DNA of 64,000 nucleotides from Chytridium lagenaria (lineage: Eukaryota; Chytridiomycota; Chytridiomycetes; Chytridiales; Chytridiaceae): positions 124,001 through 188,000 of the forward strand of contig JAHLKC010000038.1 of the NCBI GenBank assembly GCA_025449115.1, written 5' to 3'. Shown here one piece after another: positions 11,856 to 21,532 of the stretch (its first letter is position 1; each line of letters opens with the position of its first letter). The notes beneath the pieces are model-generated. The model was not told the origin of the DNA and did no database searches. It saw only the letters and a list, made by a program, of their open reading frames with translations. The position numbers and the translations under genes were made by a program.

Positions 11856-11897
11856 TTCAATTTTTTTATTGAAGTGCTGAAAGACAAACTGGTCGAA

Positions 11898-12677
11898 AAT
11901 GAAATCCTCGTTGACACGTCAACTATCATCCACGTCACAGCCCACCACTGCATCCAACCTATTTAAACGTCCTTCCATTCAAATCCCATAATGATCAAGC
12001 ACCACAATCCGCTTTCGTCAAGAGTGATGGAGTAACGGCAGGAGGGGTGGACTCGCCGCTGTCCGCATTTTGTTTAAAACGGGTTACCGAGGATGAAGTA
12101 AACCTGATGAGAGAGGGTGAAAGGGAGGGGTGGGGCCAACGGAAACGATACCGAAGATACAAACATCGACTACCAAAGAGACTTCAATAGTTACCCATGT
12201 ATGTCCGACTCGGAGGATATGCGGCAACCAGTCCCACCAGAGGGCCGTCCACGCTTCGGTATTTATACCTGTCCGTTGACATTAACTGATGTAAGGGAAA
12301 GTTCGTTTACGATCTCGAAAATCTTCAGCAGGATTCGACACCTCTGATTTTGACTTTAGTTCAAAAGTCTTCATCAACAATCCAGGTCTCTTCTACGTCA
12401 CCATTAATATCAGTGGAAGACATCAGTGAGGCGGTAACTTTTCGAGAGGATTTAAAAAACGAAGAAACCTTTTATGCTGGATTTGAGCCTGGATGGGAGT
12501 TTCAAGGTGGCTGTCCAAATATGTTGTCACATTAATAACGGTATATCAGCATTCGATGACAAAAGATATGATGTATGGAGGCGGGTGATGTTGGAGGTTA
12601 TGCAGCATCAGATAGAGTACCCCCTTCTCATGCCACCAGACCTTTCTTTTCTATTAAAAGAAGATGAAGACGAATAG
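11898..12677 (+). CDS. Hypothetical acidic protein
   Basis: ATG 11898 opens MKSSLTRQLSSTSQPTTASN. Protein-like frames continue with single-base shifts near 11990 and 12120 and an intron (about 12292-12337). They read SAFCLKRVTEDEVNLMREG, then SYPCMSDSEDMRQPVPPEG, then EDISEAVTFREDLKNEETFY. The C-terminal segment YDVWRRVMLEVMQHQIEYPL ends in an acidic EDEDE tail after one more shift at TT (12534-12535). I recognise no domain. The gene is placed with confidence mainly because it fills exactly the space between the MYG1 start and the RPP1 stop (11 bp tail to tail). Confidence 0.45.
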
Positions 12678-12688
12678 GAAATATTCGT

Positions 12689-13733
12689 TTAACCATCAAG
12701 CGCCATATCATCATGATGTGAATATGAAAAGGCATATTCCTCTTCATGGGATTGATCAATATGTGGACTCTCGCCTAATTTCCAAGGTTGTGTGGCCTCT
12801 ACTGCTGAACTTGGCTCGTGGGTGAGAACAGAGCGAAACGTCTCCTTTCGTGCAACTTTAAAAGTAAGAAAAGTAATAATGTATGCCTTACCTGCGTGAT
12901 AAAGGACATTTCGCCCTGACGTTGTCATGCAATAGCGGGCTTGGTCTTCGCTAAGGCCGAGAAGGGTTGCACTGATCATTAGCCAAAGTAACTGATCATT
13001 CCTACATATTCATTACGTCCCGAGGTCCGCGAATATCCATGTCATGTATTGCTTCCGACGAAATGAGAATGTTCTTATAGCTCAAAACACGCAAAAGTGA
13101 ATTTGCATTGGCTATGGTTTGTCGCCTTGCAATAGAGTCTTTCAAATTAGTCTTTCAACTTAAATTACAAACCTCTTATGGCGGGACCGTAACATATCTC
13201 AAACATAATGCCCCTTTGAACCGCCATATTAATCGTGGTTGCCTTTAAAAAAAAAGGCATCCTCCCCGTCATATCCAGAGAAATAATTTCGACATCATGC
13301 AGCGAACAAGACTGTTGGAAAGCCTTCTCCGTCAATGGTCTTACAGCCAAGAGGTCGTATCCCTTTAGTTTCGCTCCATTCTGTTACAGTATAAGCAAAT
13401 GACATGGCTGCCATATGTACTAACGATATTGCAATTATTGCAAGAATCATCCAGAACGATCGTCAGCCTACGGAGCGTAGAAAATGTATTGTGGCCATGC
13501 TGGGCTTGCTGGATCAATCCTTTAAGTTCATCCACAGTCGTCTCTTTATGCTTAGAGTTGCCCACATCCTTTGTAAGATTCTTCCCGTTTATGACATTCG
13601 TGGATGCACATACAGAATATCTGACTAAAAATCAACGTTTCAGGATGCAAAATTATAAAAACATCGTTTTTAAGGATCCTTTGCATGCGTTTTCAGCTTC
13701 GCCTACAAGAGCAGGCACATTCAAGTCAAACAT
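12689..13733 (-). CDS. RPP1: RNase P/MRP protein subunit Rpp1 (p30)
   Basis: Protein subunit of nuclear RNase P and RNase MRP, acting in tRNA 5' maturation and rRNA processing. The TIM-barrel-like fold is recognised by MFDLNVPA at the start, YSVCASTNVINGKN, LAVRPLTEKAFQQSC, DVEIISLDMTGRMPFFLK, MAVQRGIMFEICYGPAIR, RRQTIANANSLLRVL, ILISSEAIHDMDIRGPRDVMNM and a C-terminal LGLSEDQARYCMTTSGRNVL. The C-terminal tail is acidic and His-rich. Several short introns separate these blocks. ATG 13733 is chosen because p30 proteins begin M-F-x-D-L-N. The reading frame is however open upstream into the next gene, see the neighbouring entry. Confidence 0.9.
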
Positions 13734-15024
13734 GACAATTTTTTTTGTGAGGTGAACTTTTTTTTTAGTTGAATCTAAGTCCTTAGGTTTCCGCGAAACG
13801 TAGGGTCCATTGGCCGCTAGAATTCTCTCATGCAACAACTCGGTATCCTTGGGAGAAACTTGCGAAGCAATCTCCAGCAGTCCGGCTTTTAAGATTTCCA
13901 TTTCTTGAAAAATAGATTAGTTAAAAGTTTTAAACCAGCAATTCACGTGAGAAATCCATCTCCCCACTCGCAGATATCGCATCCATTATTGCAATTTTAT
14001 GATTGATTTGGGCATATAACCGTGAGATACTGCACCGTGATTTAACTTTGATTCTTTGTGTTGGTGAAGTAGCTCGTCGGTAGGCAACACCTCCGAAGCC
14101 CAGCGTTTGTTTTCAGTGTACGCACACTCAGCTGACGACAAACTTGATACGGGTATAGTCGACGGAATAAAAGAATTGAAAACATCGTCTGTAGTATCAT
14201 GAACATAGCCTGAAGAAATCGTTAGAAGTTGAAACTAACCTTTTCACGAAGCTATTACCTTCGTTTTCGGCGGGGTATTTTGGATTTGCGGGCTTGGAAA
14301 AACCATAACGCCTCGGCTGCAATGCTCCCAATGTTCCCATATCGCCACTATCTTTGGATCCGGAACTTGGGGTAATTAAAATCATATTTGGGTCTTATTG
14401 TCAGCACTGCGTCGGTCTCAATTGAAACACCTGTACTTTGCCCAAGATCCAAAAGAAAAGCGGGCAAGGTGCTACTGAAATTGTATGATCCGTCGAAGTC
14501 TTGTTTGTACATCGCCACTTTCTGTATATTCGAGAGCGGCGATGGCCGAATATCTAAAACATATAAGGCACAAGTTGGACTATGTTTACCATTCTAACTA
14601 CCGTTAGACAATATAGAGAATTTTTTATACCGCTTTCTTTTCCTTCCGTTTTCCGGTGGCTTCGCTCTCTACATTGTTGGTTGAGAGTAGGGCCGTAATT
14701 AAAGATGTCCCTAGTCTTAAAATTCGTAATATCTCCAAATGCTCAAAGCTCTTATGATCATGACAAGCTGCCGCAGATAGAAGGACGCTTTCAAGCTCTT
14801 CCTAGACGATGTTATTACCAAAACAGTATAATAGCAACCTGAAAGTCTCCATACGATGAGTACTTTTTCAAAGACACATCGCGAAGGGACGTAGAGCCTC
14901 CGCTTTCAGTTCGCCTGAAAGTTATTTTGCACACATTGTGTACATCTTCCCTTTCTATATTTAGATAACGAAGGCTCCCAACATACCTCAAGAGAACTGC
15001 TGCAACCTTGTCACAGTCGGACAT
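13726..15024 (-). CDS. Hypothetical protein, possibly one gene with several exons
   Basis: Minus-strand frames from ATG 15024 (MSDCDKVAAVLLRYVG) read through SLRDVSLKKYSSYGDFQ and HLEILRILRLGTSLITALLS to a TAA at 14625-14627, which may be spurious because it sits beside an A6 run. The reading resumes as DIRPSPLSNIQKVAMYKQD, LQPRRYGFSKPANPKYPAE, then AQINHKIAIMDAISASGEMD and LHERILAANGPYVSRKP. Introns with clear acceptors lie near 14565, 14250 and 13915. The end is uncertain: two long A runs (9 and 8 on this strand) directly precede the RPP1 ATG, and with one run miscalled the gene stops at about 13726, overlapping RPP1 by a few bases. No family is recognised. It could also be two genes. Confidence 0.45.
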
Positions 15025-15033
15025 TTTTGTGAA

Positions 15034-17290
15034 ATGATGACTGCTGACAAGAACGATCTCGAGTTTTGGGCAAAAGTGATTCAGGAAAGGAGGCACCAAG
15101 AATCTCCAAAAGCTTTACGGGACCTATTGGCGGATGCGACTACAAGGTATATCAAAAGTTGATGCGATTTATGAATCCTTCTCAGTCTGTCACTGGACAA
15201 ATTTAAGTCCGATTCAAGGTAAGCTTAGGATTACTAGAGATTCTAACCTTCTAGACTGCTGGATATATGGCTCGAATACCTTCGACTCCAATGGTTTGCG
15301 ATATTTAACGATCATCCACTGATCTGGGCAGCAACTCAAATGAAACGCACTCTGAGATTCGGGACAAATATAAGTTCTTAAAGTCTCGAGTCGGGGCAAC
15401 CTCTGCAAAGCTCTATATGCAGTGGGCTGACTTTGAGTTGAATGCTGGTAGTGTACTGGCAGTTCTACCTAGTTGACATTTTCAGGATTTCTGGATCGTG
15501 CTGTGGGAATTTTGGAAGCTGGAATGAAATTAAAGGCAGAACCGCTGCAAGATCTCGTTAACATGAAAATGGAAATTCAAGGAAGTTCTAAAAAGGACAA
15601 CGCTTCGAATGTTAAATCCAAAAGTAGATATGCATTGTTCAGTCTGGTAGAATTATTCATAATCAATTCTTTTAGGTGAAAACATTGGATTTGTCAGTAT
15701 AAGCCCACGGATAGCATCAGTTAGCGTACCAATTGACAGGTTCGTAAGGAGAAATGAGGCTTACTGTCTAACTAACTACATGATAGAAAGAGAGGTACAT
15801 TTCCTGTCGATTTTTTTACTATATATTAACTAGAAAGACCCAGATAAACTTTTGGATTCGCAACCAGCTGTATGAATGACTAAGATAAATCAATCTAAAT
15901 TTTGAAGGTCAGCATTCAAGACTCTTCTTCTCTTAACAATAATATGAACTTAAATGGCCAGGCAAGCTGAGATGATATAATTTTTTCTAATAACTAGTAG
16001 AGAGGGAGAAAGTTTTTCGTGAACCAAACCCTATACTGGAGAATATCTCTAGTGGGCCGAGGGGCAAGCAGCAAAGTATACAAGGTTATGACCGAGGCCG
16101 GGGAGATTTACGCTTTGAAAAAAGTGAAATTAAAGGGACAGGATTCCTCTGCAATTCGCGGCTATTTAAATGAGGTTGAACTTCTTAAACGACTTTCTGG
16201 ATGCGAGCATATTATTCGGTTAGTTGATTCTGAGGTCGACGAGATTGCATCTGTTATATATCTGGTAAGAACACTCATTTTTTCATTTTCGCTTAATAAA
16301 AAGGTGTTGGAATATGGAGAAATCGACTTGGCTCGACTTTTAGTGAAACTAAACGGAAAACCTTTGAATCCCAGTTTTATACGTCTTTATTGGTTTCAGG
16401 TAATTATCTCTACATTTAAAAGCTAAATTGTTTCGAGCAGATGCTGGAGGCCGTTCGTATTATTCACGAGGAGAATATCATTCACAGTGATTTAAAACCT
16501 GCGGTGAACAGATCGTATTTTTAAATATTCTAAAGCTGTGTCTAGAATTTTATTGTAGTTGAAGGCAGCTTGAAGCTTATCGACTTTGGCATTGCTAACG
16601 CCATTCCAAACGATACGACAAACGTCCACCGAGATTATCAGGTTAAGAAATGAAAAAGCACTATCTAACCTGTCTTCATAGACAGGTATAAAGCAATTTT
16701 GGACTAAAAGCTGAAATCATAGGGACAATTAACTACATGGCGCCCGAAGCAATCGTTTTCTCAGATTCTGACCGAAGCTCATTGAAGGTAAACCTGCATA
16801 TACATAGCTTTCTCATCGGAAAAAAGCTGGGTAGAGCAAGTGACGTTTGGTCTTTAGGATGTATTTTATACCAACTCGTTTATGGACAGCCACCTTTTGC
16901 AAACTTGACCGTCCTGCAAAAGTTGCATTGTATCGCAGATCCCAACTATTTGATTTCGTTTACGCCTATAGACGATAGCAATTTAATGAATGTAATGCGA
17001 AGCTGTTTAAACCGAAACCCCAAAAAGAGAATGGGAATACCGCAACTGCTGAATCATCGTTACCTGAATCCTGGAGTATCTCCACAACAAATACCAGCCG
17101 ATTGTGGTAAGGAAGGTTCGTCTATAATATTCCTAATAATTAGTGTTGCTGTCAAAGGTGGGCCTCAGACAAATTCTGGGCATTCTGAAAAACCGCACAA
17201 AATCAGAGGAGAGCGATGAAGATTTGGTCGACGTAAGCGAAGCTACTGTATTCTCAATTGATTTGAATTCAGGAAATATTGAGAAACTAA
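15034..17290 (+). CDS. MPS1: Mps1/TTK dual-specificity kinase
   Basis: Spindle-checkpoint and spindle-pole kinase. The N-terminal TPR-like region is present: [33 protein letters not shown] and [19 protein letters not shown]. The kinase domain has a Gly loop ([12 protein letters not shown]), [37 protein letters not shown] and [19 protein letters not shown]. The activation segment and GTxNYM are typical of Mps1 orthologues. One intron (15962-16000) uses a GC donor. A frame change at TTT (15202-15204) breaks the TPR region. The clear stop is at 17288-17290, but the same frame remains open and protein-like to 17407, so the true end may be there, 7 bp from the TIM13 stop. Start ATG 15034 lies only 9 bp from the start of the oppositely oriented gene. 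Confidence 0.96.
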
Positions 17291-17414
17291 AAGGCTCAGG
17301 CTAATAGTGACCTAGAATCACACAAAAAATACTGCATATCTCAACAACAAGTTATCTCGGAGATTGTTGAATTTTCTTCAAATATGTTGCGGAAACAGTC
17401 TAGTTAAAGTTAAT

Positions 17415-17734
17415 TTAGATTATGTTATTTTTCCGTACATTCCACGTCTATTCGAATAATATCCACAATAAGCATTTAAAAAATACGCATTAATATGAAT
17501 GGAAATGGGCAGACAGGATTCACCTCTATGTACATCGCAGCGCATTTGCTAATGCATCCCTATGCAAAAGTTACAAGGCATTTTCCGGGCTCCAGTTACC
17601 TCGTCACTATTGCTCAACTCCACTCCAGGTTTTGAAATGCATTTGGCGAAACATTTTCCATTTATTCGCTGTAGCAGATCCTGATAGTTGGCGAGGGCTA
17701 GCTCGTTTCGAATTTGCTCTTTAATCTTGTCCAT
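17415..17734 (-). CDS. TIM13: Mitochondrial intermembrane-space chaperone Tim13
   Basis: Small Tim protein that with Tim8 escorts hydrophobic precursors across the intermembrane space. The first exon begins MDKIKEQIRNELALANYQ and contains the first twin-Cys motif CFAKC, followed by KPGVELSNSDE. Splicing a 40-nt intron that ends TTTTGCATAG joins the second motif, GCISKCAAMYIE. A further intron joins TWNVRKN, the conserved W-N-V region, then stop. Without splicing the second CX3C motif is invisible. Length (about 80 residues) fits the family. It is head to head with the next gene (41 bp). Confidence 0.92.
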
Positions 17735-17775
17735 TCAGTGTGCTGTTCAAAGGCAAGATGGTTGCTAGATAGAGA

Positions 17776-20240
17776 ATGGGTTCCGATGATGATGCCTCAA
17801 CAAATGAAATTTTTTGCGGATGCAATGCAATCTTCAAGTTCCACCAGCCCGTCACCCAAGTCGTTCCCCATCGCTGCGATCTGCGCCGGAATTTTCTTTA
17901 CATGGACCGTCCGAAACTGTCAAAGAGAACCTAATTAGGGGTTTACCCTTTTTTCAACGTGTAGGCGATTGCCATGACAACGTAGATGAATTCTTTGCTG
18001 AGCTGGCTCAGGTACAATTCCTATCTTCAACGTTATCTGAGAGATCTTGTACCAGGCAGTACATTTACGGCACTATCTTTCTGGAGATTTGATTATCGAA
18101 GAGGGTGATGTTGCGAGAACTCTTTTTTTATAATCAGGGGACAAGTGGAAGTTTTGACGTCTGGTGGAGATGTTGTTATTGCAGAATTGAACTCGGGGGC
18201 CTTCTGTTGGTAGACTCTTGCCAAAATAGATATTGATTATGTGTCTTAGTTGGTGAGATGGCCGTATTGTTTCGAGACTCCGAGGGTTGCGACTGTTTCG
18301 GGCAATGTCTAAGTGTCTTCTGGCCGTGTTGTCGGCCGATGACTTTCGCAAGAAATTAAGCAAGTATCCAGTTATGCTGGAATTGATTCAAGCTGAGGCC
18401 AAGGAGAGGTTCTCGAAGCTAGCAACGGAAATGGAAAAATCTGGTAAACGATTGAACGTGGAATTATTTGAGAAGGTATGGCCTGATAATAATATTTCAA
18501 TGTATTGATAATTTCTCCCGTCTCTTAATTGAGACAGTTTCATGAGATGAAAAAGGTTACCGATATCATTAAACGCATGCTAACAAAAATAGGATACATC
18601 ACATACCTCTCTTAAAGATATGGGGCGGTCACGCTCCAGTAGGAAGAATAGTGATAAAAGCTTTGAACTTTCCTCTCCTTCAGAAACGTCATCTCCTTCG
18701 TACAATAGTAGATCTAGCAGTCTACTCGCTGGCATCTCGCTTTCATCCAATGTCTATCAAAGCGAGGATTCTTCGGACGAGGAGCTGGAAATTGATGAAC
18801 TGCCAGCAGTTCCGGCGATCGCGATAAACTCTGCACGGCAAGGACAACGTGCATGGGAGGAGAAGGATAACGACGATGAATACGATGATGATGACGATAA
18901 GACCGCCCAAGCAAGTGATGAGAAGGTCGGCCTATCGCTTCCGACGAGCTATGCTCAGAGTTTTCAAAAGAAGCAGACTTTACGGCGACGTGCTTCTGTG
19001 GCCGTATGGTCGGATGATCGATTACTGCTTCTTGCACAGTCAGTCACTGCCAAAGAAAAACTCCGCCGTGAGCGCGGTTAAAGTGTCCTCCTCTCTTACC
19101 AAAGACGAAGACGAAGCCACTGAGACGGAAAGCCTAGATCAGGAACAAGTCTCATACCTTGGGAAGTTAGGCGGGAATACAACTGCTCGGATTTTGAGAT
19201 ATCTTGATTTTTGTAACATTTGGCGAATTCGTGGTCTCTCCAAGGCTTTTTCGCTTCTTTTGGTGGAACAAGAGTTTGACTTAACAGGCTCCATTGATCT
19301 GAGCCCTTGGCACCGTCGGATCGACGATAGTGTTATTTCAAGTGTGGTGAATTTTTGTGGAAAGAGAATTCGTCACTTAAACTTGAGGAACTGCTGGCAA
19401 ATCACTGACAAAGGCCTGCTTAGAATATCAAGTCAATCGCCAGCTCTGGAAAGAATCGTTCTTGCCTCTGTTTGGGATATCACAGACACCGCTTTGTCGA
19501 CCTTGGCGCAGTTGACAACAAATCTGCGGTACATTGATGTCTCAAACTGTAGAAAAATAACAGACGCCTCGGTGTTAGCCATCATGAGTGGGGCCCCCGG
19601 TCTAATGTCGATACACATGTCCTACTGCAAAAATCTCAGCAATGCATCCATGCAACATTCCACTTGGGCTTCTTTGCAGGCTATCAACATGCAGCGTTGC
19701 ACGGGTATCTCAGATGCAGCCTTTGCGGAATGGGAAAAGTTGGGAAGGATTTTTGCTTTAAGAGAGCTGATTTTGAGCGATTGCAGTTTCCTGACTGATG
19801 CTGCCGTCGCAAGCATTGCATGTTGCTGCCCAAGCCTCGAGATCTTGAGCCTAAGTTTCTGTTGTGCACTTACAGAGTCGTTTGCAAACCCGATAGTCGA
19901 CGGCTGTCCGAATATGCAGATATTGGACTTGTCGTTCTGTGGGTCAGCTGTTACGGACCCTACCCTTCAAATTCTTGCATCGCGATTGAGCAAACTTGAA
20001 AGACTCTCTATACGGGGTTGTGTTCAAGTCACCACCATTGGACTTTCCTACCTCAAGGCCCTGAAACATCTGACAGTGATTAACTATAGTCAGTGTCGAA
20101 ATTTGGGTGTGACTGCCTCAGAAGCTACAGCTCTTGGCTGGACGATTGTTGCAACTGGTAGCTTAATCAGCGAGTCTCTTGAAAGATGGGAGGGTGAAAC
20201 ACATAGACGCAATAATCACAGAAGAGCGGCAACATCATGA
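17776..20240 (+). CDS. Cyclic-nucleotide-binding / F-box / leucine-rich-repeat protein
   Basis: After a Ser-rich start (MGSDDDASTNEIF) a cyclic-nucleotide-binding domain follows: GLPFFQRVGDCHDNVDEFF, HLRHYLSGDLIIEEGDVART, FFIIRGQVEVLTSGG. It continues to a helix-rich end (KCLLAVLSADDFRKKLSKYP). A Ser-rich, acidic linker (about 18630-18930) leads to an F-box-like helix region (LGGNTTARILRYLDFCNIWR) and about ten AMN1-type Leu/Cys-rich repeats (LNLRNCWQITDKGL, IDVSNCRKITDASV, LILSDCSFLTDAAV). These suggest an SCF ubiquitin-ligase receptor with a regulatory cNMP-like module. Whether nucleotide is bound cannot be judged, because the phosphate-cassette part is split by an intron. Frame changes occur at T6 (17810-17815), T7 (18123-18129) and near AAAAA at about 19056. 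Confidence 0.9.
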
Positions 20241-20658
20241 ACATTGTAGATACATAATAAAAGCACTCATCACCATCACTACCTTTAGTTTATTACTATT
20301 ACAATATTTCGTTGGAAATTACAGTATTGGCGAGGCACACAGCGAAATTCACTGTAGACTCGGGTGGTATGGAGGTAAAAGGAAATTTTGAGAACTTTCT
20401 GTAAGTTGAAGTTAATTTTTTCCTTAATCCCACCAATGAAAAATGCTTTCAATCTGGAAGAATTCAAGAATTTACTTATAAATAAAGAAAATGGTAAAAG
20501 CTAATAAAAATGGACCTTGGACCAAAATTTCTTGATGTCAAGAACAATATTGATCCTGGCATCAACATGGTGTTTTAAATGGTAACTTGCAAAAAAAACG
20601 GATTATCAACAAATTGAAATTGACATGGTCGTAATAAATGAAAGAAAAGGCTTCAGAA
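20241..20658. other. Intergenic, tail to tail
   Basis: AT-rich spacer of 418 bases between the stops of the F-box/LRR gene and thymidylate kinase. It must hold both 3' UTRs. I see no other gene or repeat. Confidence 0.7.
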
Positions 20659-21482
20659 TCATGGCTGTATGGCAAGCTCTGCATACTCTTGTTGAGTTGG
20701 CCAAAGTAAATCCAGCGGAGCCTCGCCCTTCAATTCAATTTCTCGAATAACGTCATTGAAAATCAAAGAAGACAATGCCTCCTTTTGCATTGAAGCATCG
20801 TAAGTCTACAAGATGGATTTTAGGAACTATAAATGTAAAATACTCGCTTTACCTTCCAAGTCTTGTCTTTTAAAGTCAAAAAGGTTTCTCGGACTTTCTT
20901 TTGAAATTCAACATTTTCATATCTCTCCGAGCCAAACTCTGGTCTGCTACTGCTTAAGGTTGCAGGGATGTCCAAGAAAATAACAATATCTGGCTTCAAT
21001 ATGCCCGAATCCGCATTCATACACCATGTACGAGAAAGTTTGCTTGATTCTTTTGCCATAGTGTAAGCAACTCCGGAGAAGGCGTATCTGTCAACAATGA
21101 TAGATCTTCCGCTTTTCAAAATCTTCTCCAGTGCTGGCCTATGTATGTTAGCTGTAGGTCACCTGGACAAGCCAACATCGCCTCCGATCTGTTTACCGCA
21201 AACCAAAGATGCATCGTTCTGTCGTCTATTTCGGATTTGAACTTTAGATATTGATCTATGATGGCTCCGCTCGTTGATCCTCTATCTAAGAAATGTTAAC
21301 GCGCTGTATGTAGGGAAAAAAATAGACTGACCTGGAAACCTACGGAGCTCCACGCATCCTACTCCATACCTGGAGATCAATTTGTCTTTAAGAAGCTGGC
21401 ATTGTGTTGATTTTCCTGATCGGTCGATGCCCTCCACAACGATGAAGGCGCCTCGTCGACTCATGTCCGAATTGGACAACAT
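20659..21482 (-). CDS. CDC8: Thymidylate kinase (dTMP kinase)
   Basis: Phosphorylates dTMP to dTDP in dTTP synthesis. The P-loop reads VVEGIDRSGKSTQ, with the Arg of eukaryotic type I enzymes, followed by ELRRFPG, RGSTSGAIIDQYL and MHLWFAVNRSEA. The nucleoside-binding DRYAFSGVAYTMAK and IVIFLDIPA follow, with a short lid region RPEFGSERYENVEFQ. The C-terminus is LLWPTQQEYAELAIQP. Three to four introns are present. ATG 21482 is chosen over 21464 for length, and both are plausible. It is head to head with the CSPP1-like gene (50 bp between starts). Confidence 0.97.
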
Positions 21483-21532
21483 GATAGCTTTTCGAATTGT
21501 CAAATTTGAATACTCCATTCTGTTTTGATGAA

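Noticed and set aside
15214..15408. Minus-strand LRR-like frame ([14 protein letters not shown])
   Set aside because: The plus strand here encodes the MPS1 TPR region with clear homology, so this is its shadow.
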